Shown: positions 1-8,002 of the stretch, piece after piece
Layout: every line of letters starts with the position of its first letter
Numbering within the stretch: the first letter of the stretch is position 1
Assembly: GCA_046706185.1 (NCBI GenBank)
Contig: JBJKPR010000022.1
Location: 1 to 17,731 of the forward strand
Direction: 5' to 3'
From: JAJZXY01 sp046706185
Lineage (GTDB): Archaea; Thermoplasmatota; Thermoplasmata; Sysuiplasmatales; Sysuiplasmataceae
Length of the DNA stretch: 17,731 nt
Translations under genes and position numbers: made by a program
Notes under the pieces: model-generated
The model's database searches: none
Seen by the model: only the letters and a program-made list of their open reading frames with translations
What the model was told of the DNA's origin: nothing

Positions 1-2403
1 CTCAACAGTGAAATCGCTCTTGTTGACGAGGAGATAAGGCGCCTCCAGCTGGAGCACGACAGGCTGAAGGACAAGACTGAGCGCGATGCAGTGGAACTCG
101 CCAGGCTGGAAGACACGAAGAACAACACCGAGTTCGAATTCAAGGACACTGTCTGGCAGCTCAAGGAGCTCGGCTCCGGGGAGAAGGAAAAGGGAGCGGA
201 GCTCAAGAAGTGCCAGGATGATTTCATAAGGCTCAAGAAGAAGGAGGAGGATGTTTCACTCCGTATCGACGAGCTCGAAAAAGGAATCAAGGCTCTCACC
301 AGGGAATATGAAAGGCTGAAGGCCCAGAACGATGCACGTTCGGACATGCAGGGCGGCTACATGCGCGGCATCAGGGCTTTACTCGAAACAAGGGACAGAA
401 ACGAGATCAAAGGGATTTTCGGCACGGTTGCCGACCTGTGCAGGATAGAAAAGGATTTTGAAGAGGCCGTTTACACTGCGGCCGGTTCGAGGATGAACGC
501 AATTGTGGTCGAGGACGACGGGGTCGCTGCGAACTGCATCAATTTCCTCAAGAAGAGCGGCCTTGGCAGGCTGACATTCCTGCCGCTGAGCAAAATGATG
601 GATGGAAGACCAAGAGGGAAGGCGATAATGTCCTCCAGCCAGACGCTCGGCTTCGCAATAGACCATATTGAATTCGACGAGAAGTTCAGGCCCGCGATGT
701 GGTATGTCCTTGGAGACACGCTTGTTGTGCGGAACCTGGATGATATGCGCAGGCTGATGGGCGGTATCAGGCTCGTGACCCTAGACGGCGATATTGCGGA
801 GGCAAGCGGCGCAATGATCGGCGGCTCCACTGACAGGGGTGCGAGAAGACATGTCTCTGACACGGGCAAGCTCGACGAGGCAGGGGAGAGGCTCAGGGCG
901 ATGACTGTGGAGTCGGAGCAGAAAGGCAACGAGCTTGCAAACACCAGGTCTGAGCTCAGGGCGCTTGAAGAGAAGATCCGTCATCTTAAGGCAAACGCTG
1001 GAGACAGCTCCAGGACCCTTTCGGACCTGACTGTCAGAAGGGATAATCTTGAGAAGCAACTCAACGAGCACGTATTCCAGCTGTCGAAGTTCAGGGAGTC
1101 GCTCTCCTCAAGCGAGAAGCTTCTGAAGGAAGTGGAAGACGGTCTTGAAGCCGAGAACAGGAAAGGTGAAGTTCTGCGGGCGGATCGCGACTCGAAGTCA
1201 AAGGAGCTGCTTTCAGACAAGCCCAAGGAAGTGAGCAACAAGATAAACTCGTTGAGGTCGGAGATAGCGTCGCTCAGGGACAGCATTCAGGAGAAGACAA
1301 TCAAGGTCAACGGTGACAGGGTCCAGATGCGCTTCCTAGAGAAGGCGAACAGCGAGCTGGAAGCAGAGATGGCGCAGCTCGAGCAGAAGATTTCGGCTCT
1401 CAGGGAGAAGTCGAAGGAGTGCGACAGGAATGCGTCCCGTCTCCAGGTCGAGATCAACGCGCTTGAGAAGATGGAAGAGCAGGTGAACAGTGCGCAGGCG
1501 GCGCTGCGGCGTGAGCGTGATGAAATTGTCAAGACCATTCTCAACGAGAGAGGGCTCATAACGAAGGGGCGGGAAAGGACAGACACGCTCCGTGACCTGA
1601 TCGTTACACAGAAGGGAAACACACTGACCGTCGAGGAGAAGAAGAGGGAACTTCTTTCGGAGATGGAAGTCCTCAGGAACGGCGGCGCCGTGAGGCTGGA
1701 GGTGGATATATCCATGGAAAAGCTGAGGGAGGAGATAACAAGCGCTGAAAGGACACTCTCTTCGATCGGCGGCGTCAACATGCTTGCAATTGATGACTAT
1801 GAGCAGACTAAGTCCAGGTGTGAAAACCTTCAGAGGGAGATAAGCGAGTTCGAGGAAAAGAAGAAGTCCCTTGTGAAGCTCGTGGATGAAGTAAACAAGA
1901 AGAAGAGGGTGGGACTGATGCGTGTCTTCGACTCGATCAACACCAATTTCAGGCAGGTATACGCGCGCCTGTCCGGCGGCTCGGAAGGTGAGCTCGTGCT
2001 TGAGAACAAGGACGACCCTCTCCAGGGAGGGATGGTCATAAGGGTCAGGCAGAAGGAGAGGAAGACACTGCGCATCGAGGCGCTGAGCGGTGGAGAGAAG
2101 AGCCTTGCAGCGCTTGCATTCATTTTTGCAGTACAGCAGTTCGACCCCTCACCTGCGTATTTCCTCGACGAGGTAGACATGTTCCTGGACGGGATAAATT
2201 CCGAGTCTGTCGCAAAGATGGTGAAGAGCCTGTCCGCAACAGCCCAGTTCCTTCAGGTGTCGCTCAGGAAGGTCACACTCAACAGCGCAGACAGGCTGAT
2301 AGGCGTGACGAAGCAACTTTCCGGCATCTCGGAGGTATTCCTGAGGGATCTTCCAGATGTTGATATGGGCCAGTCAGCTGAACTGCAGGGGGTAGAGGGA
2401 TGA
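1..2403 (+). CDS. smc: SMC chromosome segregation/condensin ATPase (5' partial)
   Basis: The reading frame is open from base 1 with no start of its own, so the N-terminal ATPase half with Walker A lies outside the window. About 800 codons remain. They start in coiled coil, pass through a hinge domain at roughly codons 137-275 (around GTVADLCRIEKDFEEAV and the SGLGRLTFLPL stretch), continue through a long returning coil of about 450 codons rich in Glu, Lys and Arg, and end in the C-terminal ATPase head. The head carries the ABC signature LSGGEKS (bases 2083-2103) and a Walker B ending in DEVD (2167-2178), followed by the D-loop region MFLDG. In the family, two heads dimerise on ATP and the ring entraps DNA. 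The GTG at 91 is an internal codon, not the start. The stop overlaps the scpA start as ATGA, so the genes are probably translationally coupled. A Rad50-like protein is unlikely: there is no zinc hook and the hinge is SMC-type. Confidence 0.96.
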   Translation, partial: LNSEIALVDEEIRRLQLEHDRLKDKTERDAVELARLEDTKNNTEFEFKDTVWQLKELGSGEKEKGAELKKCQDDFIRLKKKEEDVSLRIDELEKGIKALTREYERLKAQNDARSDMQGGYMRGIRALLETRDRNEIKGIFGTVADLCRIEKDFEEAVYTAAGSRMNAIVVEDDGVAANCINFLKKSGLGRLTFLPLSKMMDGRPRGKAIMSSSQTLGFAIDHIEFDEKFRPAMWYVLGDTLVVRNLDDMRRLMGGIRLVTLDGDIAEASGAMIGGSTDRGARRHVSDTGKLDEAGERLRAMTVESEQKGNELANTRSELRALEEKIRHLKANAGDSSRTLSDLTVRRDNLEKQLNEHVFQLSKFRESLSSSEKLLKEVEDGLEAENRKGEVLRADRDSKSKELLSDKPKEVSNKINSLRSEIASLRDSIQEKTIKVNGDRVQMRFLEKANSELEAEMAQLEQKISALREKSKECDRNASRLQVEINALEKMEEQVNSAQAALRRERDEIVKTILNERGLITKGRERTDTLRDLIVTQKGNTLTVEEKKRELLSEMEVLRNGGAVRLEVDISMEKLREEITSAERTLSSIGGVNMLAIDDYEQTKSRCENLQREISEFEEKKKSLVKLVDEVNKKKRVGLMRVFDSINTNFRQVYARLSGGSEGELVLENKDDPLQGGMVIRVRQKERKTLRIEALSGGEKSLAALAFIFAVQQFDPSPAYFLDEVDMFLDGINSESVAKMVKSLSATAQFLQVSLRKVTLNSADRLIGVTKQLSGISEVFLRDLPDVDMGQSAELQGVEG

Positions 2404-3266
2404 ACGAGCAGCACACAGCAATAATGAATGAGCTGCTCTTCCAGAAATCGCTGCTCAGCGAGGATGCGAAGAAGTACGCAGAGATTGACAGATATCTCGA
2501 GATTGCGCAGTCCATGCCGGAGGCGGACCATCACTCGATGAAAGACCCGGTGGAAAAGAGCATTGCAATAGTGTTCGAGCTGATCATCAACAACCAGATG
2601 GATCCAGGCGCAATAGAGATACTCAACTTCTCAAGGCTTTACATGGAAAGGATCAAGAAAGAGCCCTGCGTGAACTTCATAGTTGCCGGAAGGCTCATCT
2701 TCATGGCGTGGAATGTGCTGCGGCTTGAGAGCGAGACGATGCTGAGCCGGCTCATGGCGTCAAGGGAAGAGGCGAAGGATGTCGACCCGAGCTTCTTCTA
2801 CATATTCGACGACGATCCTGAGTACTACGTCAGTGATTTTGAGCTGGAGCCTGCAGTGAGGTCCAATTTCACCAGGGAGGTGAATATAATGGACCTTCTT
2901 GATGCCTTCAGCCAGGCGCAGACGGAAATAGCCGAACATCTCAGGAGGGCGTCGCTCCCTGTTGCAAGGCAGGAAAAGAAATTCGAGGACAATGCACACA
3001 AGGAAGATCCAGAAAGGGAGATAAACGCTGTGTTCGAGAAGCTCCTTTCATACGGGCCCGGCCCTGTACCGTTCTCAGATATGGCCCAGGGGAGGGATGA
3101 CGTTGTCACCGTCTTCCTTTCGATGCTCTTCCTGGCAAGGCTTGGAAGAATAAGAATATGGCAGGAGGAACCGCCTGTCGGAGAGATTTACATGGAGCCA
3201 GTATCACAGCAGCCGCTGCTTACCGTGGAACTCACCGATTCCACTGTCCAGGAGCCGGACATCTAG
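2400..3266 (+). CDS. scpA: ScpA, kleisin subunit of the SMC complex
   Basis: A 288-residue protein starting at ATG 2400 inside the smc stop codon. Kleisins bridge the two SMC heads. The N-terminal part has the ScpA pattern around VFELIINNQMDPGAIEI, followed by a segment with VAGRLIFMAWNVLRLESE (about residues 90-120), the helical region expected to contact the SMC neck. The middle is acidic and linker-like (about 125-205). The C-terminus has the winged-helix signature FLARLGRIRIWQEEPPVGEIY (split here across about residues 243-266), expected to bind the SMC head cap. Its position between smc and scpB is the main support for the assignment, together with these patterns. The N-terminus diverges from the bacterial consensus, which is common in archaea. 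No promoter is visible; it should be co-transcribed with smc. Confidence 0.9.
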   Translation: MNEQHTAIMNELLFQKSLLSEDAKKYAEIDRYLEIAQSMPEADHHSMKDPVEKSIAIVFELIINNQMDPGAIEILNFSRLYMERIKKEPCVNFIVAGRLIFMAWNVLRLESETMLSRLMASREEAKDVDPSFFYIFDDDPEYYVSDFELEPAVRSNFTREVNIMDLLDAFSQAQTEIAEHLRRASLPVARQEKKFEDNAHKEDPEREINAVFEKLLSYGPGPVPFSDMAQGRDDVVTVFLSMLFLARLGRIRIWQEEPPVGEIYMEPVSQQPLLTVELTDSTVQEPDI

Positions 3267-3267
3267 G

Positions 3268-3786
3268 GTGTTTTTCTTGGCTGACAACCTTCTTGTTGTG
3301 GAAGCAATGCTCTTTTCAGCCGGGAGACCTCTGCATCCTTCTGATATTGCAAGCGTTTCGGGGCTCGGGATACAGGACGTCAGGAAGGCGCTCAAGAAAC
3401 TTCACCGCTCCTATTCAAACAGGTCGACATCGCTTGAGATAGTCAGGACGGGGGACAAGTACTCGATGCAGGTGAAGAAGGACTATCTTCATCCAGCGAG
3501 GCAGTTAGCCCCGACCGAAATGCCAAAGGACCTGCTCAGGACAATATCTGTCATTGCGTTCAATCAGCCCATCCTGCAGAGCAACCTCGCGAGACGAAGA
3601 GGACCAAAGGTCTACGAGGAGGTGGGGCGGCTCAGAGACATGGGACTTGTGAGCGTCAAGCCGCACGGACATACTGTCGAGCTCACGACGAGCAACAGAT
3701 TTGCAGAATTCTTCGGCATCGAGGCAAAGAGCAGCTCAGAAGTGAGAGGCTACTTTGAGAAGCTGACTTCAAGGAAGCAGGAATGA
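3268..3786 (+). CDS. scpB: ScpB, winged-helix accessory subunit of the SMC complex
   Basis: A 172-residue protein. The frame opens with GTG one base after the scpA stop; a TTG at 3277 is the alternative start, and a GGAG about 13 bases upstream is too far to decide between them. The sequence fits ScpB, two tandem winged helices that bind the ScpA linker as a dimer. An N-terminal stretch (VVEAMLFSAGRPLHPSDIA) begins the first winged helix. The second has the family pattern VIAFNQPILQSNLARRRGP followed by a beta-wing (LVSVKPHGHTVELTT). The length is close to the shorter archaeal ScpB proteins. It is the last gene of the condensin operon. The transcript would run toward the tRNA gene on the opposite strand, whose 3' end is only about 55 bases away. 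No clear terminator is visible between them. Confidence 0.88.
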   Translation: MFFLADNLLVVEAMLFSAGRPLHPSDIASVSGLGIQDVRKALKKLHRSYSNRSTSLEIVRTGDKYSMQVKKDYLHPARQLAPTEMPKDLLRTISVIAFNQPILQSNLARRRGPKVYEEVGRLRDMGLVSVKPHGHTVELTTSNRFAEFFGIEAKSSSEVRGYFEKLTSRKQE

Positions 3787-3840
3787 TTCAAGCGACAACC
3801 GGGGCCAAATGCACCGGCGCCATGCACACATCTCCGAAGG

Positions 3841-3914
3841 CGCCCGAGCCGGAATTTGAATCCGGGTCTGAAGATCCGCAATCTTCTAGGATGTCCAAGC
3901 TACCCCACTCGGGC
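3841..3914 (-). tRNA. tRNA-Arg, anticodon GCG
   Basis: Read on the minus strand from 3914 to 3841, the 74 bases fold as a complete cloverleaf. The acceptor stem GCCCGAG/CTCGGGC is a perfect 7 bp, followed by TG at positions 8-9. The D-arm has a G10-U25 wobble pair then two G-C pairs, with a short loop. The anticodon stem is GAAGA/TCTTC with loop TTGCGGA, so the anticodon is GCG (codon CGC). The variable loop is AGAC. The T-arm is CCGGA/TCCGG with loop TTCAAAT. The discriminator is G at 3841. CCA is not encoded (the next bases read CCT), so it must be added enzymatically. No intron is seen. A G at position 37 fits Arg tRNAs reading CGN codons. Short open frames across this stretch on both strands are chance. 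Confidence 0.95.
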
Positions 3915-3935
3915 AGGCAAAAGATTGCGTTTCTC

Positions 3936-3948
3936 TTTTTATGTTTAT
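3936..3948 (-). promoter_or_regulatory. TATA box of the tRNA-Arg gene
   Basis: On the minus strand an A/T-rich element reading ATAAACATAAAAA is centred about 28 bases upstream of the first tRNA base at 3914, the usual spacing for an archaeal TATA box. Between it and the MFS gene start, a short inverted repeat (TGCCC/GGGCA at 3952-3965) also lies in this divergent spacer; its role is unknown. Confidence 0.6.
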
Positions 3949-4037
3949 CCTTGCCCACGGGGGCATGACAACCTCCGCCCTCCCATTTCCGCTCCAAAAC
4001 TACTTATTCATGGCGGCATAACACCGCAGGAGCGGAG

Positions 4038-5231
4038 ATGAACGACAACATGACGGCTGGCGGTTCCAGGAACGGCGGCGTCCTTTTGTCCGTACTCTCC
4101 TCCAGGTTCACATATTCCATAAACTGGTACACCACAGCAACTCCCGCGCTCTCACTGATTGCACTCCATTACGGTGTGTCAAAGGCTTTCTCGGGACTGA
4201 TAGTGTCCATGTTCTTCCTGTCTGTAGGCATATTCCAGCTTCCAGCCGGCGCTCTTTCTTCAAAATACGGTTCCAAACGGGTGGCGCTTGACGGGCTGCT
4301 CATACTCTCTGTTTCAAGCATAGCCACTCCATTTGCACCCAACTTTCCTGTGCTGCTCCTTTTCAGGTTTTGCGCAGGCATCGGTGCCGCCCTGTTCTTC
4401 TCGCCAGCTATAGGGATCCTCTCCTCCTTCTACACGAAGGAGAGGAGGACCGGTGTAATGGGTCTGTACAACGCTGCCTTCTCCCTTGGTGCCGGCATAG
4501 CCCTGCTGCTCTGGCCGGCAATCGTCAGTAGCGCTGGATGGCAGACAGGGGTGATACTCGGAGGTGCTCTGTCGCTGGCTGCCTACATATGCAGCCACTT
4601 CACGATAGACATGGGAAAGGCGGTGGAAAGTGCGAGCGTCGGCGTCACACTCTCCGAAATCGCCCAGGTGTTCAGGAACAGGCAGGTGTGGCTGATATCG
4701 CTTGGCCTCGTCGGCGTCTGGGGGGCGTACAACGCAATACCCCAGTTCATGTATAACTACTCGATACAGTACCTGGGCCTCAACCAGTCATCCTTCCTGC
4801 CCGGGGCCCTTGCCTCTATCATTCTCTTCGGCGGGCTGATAGGCGGCGTAATAAGCGGTCCGCTTCACAGGAACATAGCAAACGCACGTGCACTCCTGCT
4901 GATCATAGTCGGGCTGTTCGCACTCTCACTTCCCCTCTTCATGATCAGGTCGACGCTGACCGCATTTGCGGGGAGCGTGGCGCTCGGCGTTCTGTTCACT
5001 GCCGGTGTGACGCTTACATACGCGCTTCCAGCTCACATGTCCGCCATCGGCCTGAAGAACATACCGCTTGCAATCAGCCTTGTCAACAGCATACAGATAC
5101 TGGGCGGTTTCTGGGTGGCGACTCTCTTCGGCTTCGTACAGTTTCACTTCGGGTACGAATGGGCCTTCCCTGCAATGATGGTTGTTTCACTTGCGTTCTT
5201 GCCTTTCTACATATATATGCCCAAACCGTGA
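4038..5231 (+). CDS. Major facilitator superfamily (MFS) transporter
   Basis: A 397-residue integral membrane protein with about twelve hydrophobic segments in two six-helix halves and a hydrophilic central loop (about residues 193-215). The MFS motif A equivalent lies at about residues 71-82 (GALSSKYGSKRV), between helices 2 and 3, and a charged KERR loop at about 134-137 follows helix 4. Such proteins move small molecules across the cytoplasmic membrane by proton symport or antiport. The substrate cannot be told from the sequence; the general look resembles the CynX/NimT-like and oxalate/nitrate-like branches, which is only an impression. ATG 4038 is preceded by AGGAG at 4028-4032 with five bases of spacing, which supports this start. 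It stands alone on the + strand, with the tRNA divergent upstream and S17e convergent downstream (28-base gap), so no operon partner hints at the substrate. Confidence 0.88.
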   Translation: MNDNMTAGGSRNGGVLLSVLSSRFTYSINWYTTATPALSLIALHYGVSKAFSGLIVSMFFLSVGIFQLPAGALSSKYGSKRVALDGLLILSVSSIATPFAPNFPVLLLFRFCAGIGAALFFSPAIGILSSFYTKERRTGVMGLYNAAFSLGAGIALLLWPAIVSSAGWQTGVILGGALSLAAYICSHFTIDMGKAVESASVGVTLSEIAQVFRNRQVWLISLGLVGVWGAYNAIPQFMYNYSIQYLGLNQSSFLPGALASIILFGGLIGGVISGPLHRNIANARALLLIIVGLFALSLPLFMIRSTLTAFAGSVALGVLFTAGVTLTYALPAHMSAIGLKNIPLAISLVNSIQILGGFWVATLFGFVQFHFGYEWAFPAMMVVSLAFLPFYIYMPKP

Positions 5232-5259
5232 AAAATGGAGCATGGCGGCCAGGGCAATA

Positions 5260-5451
5260 TCAGATTTTCGGGTGCTTCCTGAAAGTTGTAACGTACCCGG
5301 CAATCTTGTTGCGCATCATTACCGACTTGACATCAGTTATTTTTCCAACGATCTGCTTGTTATGCTCGTAATCTTCCGAGAAGAGCGTTGGGTACTTGTT
5401 GACAAGTTCCACCGCTACCCTCTTGATGTACGTCGGTCTTATGTTGCCCAT
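5260..5451 (-). CDS. rps17e: 30S ribosomal protein S17e (eS17)
   Basis: A 63-residue protein with the archaeal/eukaryotic eS17 pattern. The N-terminus reads MGNIRPTYIKRVAVELVNKY, the middle has FSEDYEHNKQIVGKITDV, and the C-terminus has MRNKIAGYVTT. The length matches archaeal S17e, which is much shorter than the eukaryotic form. It is a component of the small ribosomal subunit and has no bacterial counterpart, so it is one of the strongest archaeal markers here. The start is ATG at 5451 and a TATA box lies upstream, so it is probably transcribed alone although it follows the ABC cluster on the same strand. The gene is easy to miss because of its size. Confidence 0.95.
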   Translation of the reverse strand: MGNIRPTYIKRVAVELVNKYPTLFSEDYEHNKQIVGKITDVKSVMMRNKIAGYVTTFRKHPKI

Positions 5452-5491
5452 TGTTATCTTCCTACAGGTGGAAGTTCGTGAGATACGTTAC

Positions 5492-5504
5492 CTTATTTAA
5501 ATAT
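5492..5504 (-). promoter_or_regulatory. TATA box of the S17e gene
   Basis: On the minus strand the sequence CATATTTAAATAAGG contains a strong archaeal TATA element centred near 5498. Transcription would begin about 25 bases downstream (near 5472), leaving a leader of about 20 bases before ATG 5451. It lies in the 101-base spacer after the ABC permease gene. Confidence 0.65.
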
Positions 5505-5552
5505 GTCGAACTGATGATAAACATGCCAGTGCATGTCAGACGGGAGCTGGCA

Positions 5553-6299
5553 TTACTTCTCCCTCCATCTTGTGAAGTATGAGGCAACGAGCACGAAGAC
5601 CGCAGTGGAAATCACAAGTCCGAGTATGTTCGTATATATCGCGGATGGAGGGTTGTCGAGGAGGCCAAGAACGTTGTCACCGAGCTGGGATGCGTATGTC
5701 GTTGGCGCCAGGTATGCAAGCCACCTTATGTTCTGCGGTATTGCAGTTATCGGATAGAAGATGGGCGGTATGATGGAGATTGTGTTGAATATGAGGCTTG
5801 CGATGGGCCATATCTCCCTGAACTCCTTGAAGAAGGAGGACACCATGAAACCGAGGCTCGTTGCCATTATCCATGTCAGCAGGACCACAAGCACCATGAA
5901 CAGCAGCTGCACGGGGGAGACTGGAAGGACAGAGATCAGTATTACAAAAAGGACCACAAGCGGTGGAAGCGTGAATGCGAACTCGGAGCTGGCCAGGCCA
6001 GCTACGTAAGTGAAGGACCTGATCGGCGATGCCACATAAAGCTCCTGTATGTGGTGTTCTATCCTGTAATAGGCAGCGTCGTTGAGCATTGCATTCCCGG
6101 TGAAGACAGTGGTGAAGATGATTGCGCCGACAACCCCGAAAGGCAGCTCGGATCTCGGGCTCACCAGGTATAGAAAGTAGATGAATGTGAACGGCGCGAG
6201 GGAGATGGATATGAGCATCATGGTCTGCCTCTTGAGAGCAAGCAGTCCGTTGATGTAAAGGAACCTCCCAATGGCGCGCAGCTGGTATCTAGCGTTCAT
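5553..6299 (-). CDS. ABC-2 type transporter permease (exporter 1)
   Basis: A 248-residue membrane protein. The frame extends further upstream, but that part lies inside the ATPase gene and is basic and non-membrane. The ATG at 6299 gives a normal ABC-2 N-terminus (MNARYQLRAIGRFLYING) and an 11-base overlap with the upstream ATPase stop, so I chose it. About six hydrophobic helices follow. Between helices 2 and 3 lies the cytoplasmic segment typical of ABC-2 permeases (YYRIEHHIQELYVASPI), which contacts the ATPase; helices near the end are separated by a short loop containing PQNIRWLAYLAPTTY. It would form the channel of exporter 1 with the ATPase at 6289-7206. The family includes drug, polysaccharide and peptide exporters and the substrate is not predictable. 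It is the last gene of the five-gene minus-strand cluster. Confidence 0.88.
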   Translation of the reverse strand: MNARYQLRAIGRFLYINGLLALKRQTMMLISISLAPFTFIYFLYLVSPRSELPFGVVGAIIFTTVFTGNAMLNDAAYYRIEHHIQELYVASPIRSFTYVAGLASSEFAFTLPPLVVLFVILISVLPVSPVQLLFMVLVVLLTWIMATSLGFMVSSFFKEFREIWPIASLIFNTISIIPPIFYPITAIPQNIRWLAYLAPTTYASQLGDNVLGLLDNPPSAIYTNILGLVISTAVFVLVASYFTRWREK

Positions 6300-7206
6300 C
6301 CTCACCACCCCCGCCTGCAAGAAGTATGAATGCCTCTTCCAGCGTGACAGGTCCGACTGAGATTTCGAGCCCTTCTCTGCTCGCCGTTTCCGCGAGAGAC
6401 ATGACCCCCTTCCTGTCCGACAGCACAAGCAGCCTGGTGCCGTCCTCCACGACTGTCCCGTACCCTTCAAGCAGCGATCTTGGCGCATTCTTCCCCAGTA
6501 TTGCCCTGTAATCCGCTCCTACCCGTGCCTTCATCCCCTCCACGTCGCCCTTGTAAAGTATTTCGCCGTTGTTGATTACAGCAAGCTCCTCAGAGAGCCT
6601 CTCTGCCTCGTCCAGATAGTGCGTGGTGAGGAAAATCGTCGAGCCCCTTGACCTTATCTTCTCGATCACATTCCAGACCTGCCTCCTGGCCATAGGGTCC
6701 ATTCCAATCGTTGGCTCATCCAGAAAGAGTATGGGCGCGGTGCTTGCGAGCACCATGGCAACCATCGTTCTCTGCTTCAGGCCGCCGGAGAGCTGGAGGG
6801 CAGGCGTGTCTGCGAACTCACCGAGGCCCATGTCGTCTATGATCCACTCTGTCCTGCTCTTTGCCTCCTCCCTGGACACATCACGGAACCGGAGATAGTG
6901 GTAAACATGTTCCCTGGGTGTAAGGTGCCAGTAGGGTCTGATGCCCTGCGGTACCACAGCTATCATCTTTCTTGCATCGTTTGGATGGTTCACAACGTCA
7001 TGTCCGAGGACGCTGATGTCCCCGCTTGTGGGAACAAGCAATGTCGATGCGATCTTGACGAACGTTGTCTTCCCGGCGCCGTTCCTCCCGAGGAATGAGA
7101 AAAGTCTGCCTGTTGTGACTGTGAGGTCTACTCCGTTGAGTGCCACAGTGCTCTTCTTTCTGCTCCTGTAGATTTTGACCAGCTTGTAAGCTTCAACCGC
7201 TTCCAT
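6289..7206 (-). CDS. ABC transporter ATP-binding protein (exporter 1, DrrA/CcmA-like)
   Basis: A 305-residue nucleotide-binding subunit. All motifs are present: Walker A GRNGAGKTT (40-48), Q-loop Gln87 in VVPQ, signature LSGGLKQR (139-146), Walker B with FLDEPT (161-166) and the switch His196 in LTTHYLDEAE. The C-terminal 90 residues form the extra regulatory region usual in ATPases paired with ABC-2 permeases (ending VTLEEAFILLAGG). It powers export by the overlapping permease downstream. ATG 7206 is preceded by GGAG about ten bases upstream. The gene starts 32 bases after the TraB-family gene ends, so all are probably on one mRNA. An oddity is Arg in the second position of Walker A (GRNG where GPNG is usual), which is seen in other members and should not abolish function. 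Confidence 0.93.
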   Translation of the reverse strand: MEAVEAYKLVKIYRSRKKSTVALNGVDLTVTTGRLFSFLGRNGAGKTTFVKIASTLLVPTSGDISVLGHDVVNHPNDARKMIAVVPQGIRPYWHLTPREHVYHYLRFRDVSREEAKSRTEWIIDDMGLGEFADTPALQLSGGLKQRTMVAMVLASTAPILFLDEPTIGMDPMARRQVWNVIEKIRSRGSTIFLTTHYLDEAERLSEELAVINNGEILYKGDVEGMKARVGADYRAILGKNAPRSLLEGYGTVVEDGTRLLVLSDRKGVMSLAETASREGLEISVGPVTLEEAFILLAGGGGEDER

Positions 7207-7238
7207 AAAAAGGCAACTCCATTCCTGGAAAACCCTTC

Positions 7239-7964
7239 CTACCTGTATGTGTACGAAAAGGAAACCTGGCTGTTTCCCTGGTTAGGTCTCAAAGGCGAAT
7301 CAGGCATTTCCCCCTGGTTCATGCCGCGCAGATCCTTCAGTCGTATTACCTTCGGCGAGAGGTCTGTCAGCAGCGCAGATATGCCGCTTATGTGGCCGTC
7401 TCCAACTACTGCCACAATGCTTCTCCTGGCTTTCGCAAGTTGTCTCACAGCATCTGCCATATGCTTGTTCCTCTCATCTATCAGGACATGTTTGAGCGAT
7501 GGAAACCGCCTCCCGAACTCCTCAAGATACCTGGCATCGTCTTCCTGGAAAAGCTCCAGTTCATTCTCTATTTTCTTCCTCCCTGCGAACCTTGCCGCGA
7601 AGGAGCTGAAGAGGAGATATATTTTCTCCCTCAGCGTCATGCTTCTGAATGCCCTGTTGAAGAACTCTGAGGCCTTCATGTCAATGCAGAACGTCTCCGT
7701 GCCCAGGAGATTTGCAGCGTCGTGCGCCGCAAGCATCTCGCTCCCCACCGTGGTGCCGTACTTGTCAGCAATCTTGGACTGAAAATCACTCAACGATCTG
7801 TAGACAGCTGAAGCATCCTGCGACCTGTGCTTTGTAAGGAGTGCAGTTAGCCTGTCGTCGTCGAGCTCAAGGCAGACAGCATCCGGCCTCTCCTCGAAGA
7901 TGACTTTCTTGACGGCATCACCTATCTTGAACACATGCCCAACACCAATGAGTGTTACCGCCAT
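7239..7964 (-). CDS. TraB/PrgY-family protein (Tiki/TraB fold), soluble short form
   Basis: A 241-residue protein with the TraB-family landmarks: a first GxxH motif at residues 7-10 (GVGH), a conserved Glu33 in CLELDDDR, the IDERNKHMA block at 162-170, and a second GxxH at 188-191 (GDGH). In the Tiki/TraB superfamily these histidines and the glutamate are proposed metal-protease residues. PrgY and TraB of Enterococcus plasmids reduce the activity of the host's own peptide sex pheromone. Here the protein ends soon after the second motif in a polar tail with no membrane helices, whereas many archaeal members carry an additional C-terminal membrane region. ATG 7964 has a good ribosome-binding site (GAGGGAG, five bases upstream). 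It lies 38 bases after an ABC-2 permease gene and 32 bases before an ABC ATPase gene. Its substrate is unknown; a link with exported peptides is inference. Confidence 0.85.
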   Translation of the reverse strand: MAVTLIGVGHVFKIGDAVKKVIFEERPDAVCLELDDDRLTALLTKHRSQDASAVYRSLSDFQSKIADKYGTTVGSEMLAAHDAANLLGTETFCIDMKASEFFNRAFRSMTLREKIYLLFSSFAARFAGRKKIENELELFQEDDARYLEEFGRRFPSLKHVLIDERNKHMADAVRQLAKARRSIVAVVGDGHISGISALLTDLSPKVIRLKDLRGMNQGEMPDSPLRPNQGNSQVSFSYTYR

Positions 7965-8002
7965 TTCAGCTCCCTCATAATTTCAGAGTCATCGATTGCC
8001 TA

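Noticed and set aside
1..2403. Long minus-strand and alternate-frame open frames across smc and other genes
   Set aside because: Low-complexity Ser/Leu-rich translations opposite a Glu/Lys-rich coiled coil are typical shadow frames in GC-rich coding DNA.
3783..4041. Short open frames of about 61-69 codons on both strands after scpB
   Set aside because: They overlap the tRNA-Arg gene and its promoter, have no family resemblance and are explained by chance.
6300..6488. N-terminal extension of the exporter 1 permease frame
   Set aside because: These 63 codons lie inside the ATPase gene, give a basic non-membrane sequence and are not family-like; the ATG at 6299 fits better.
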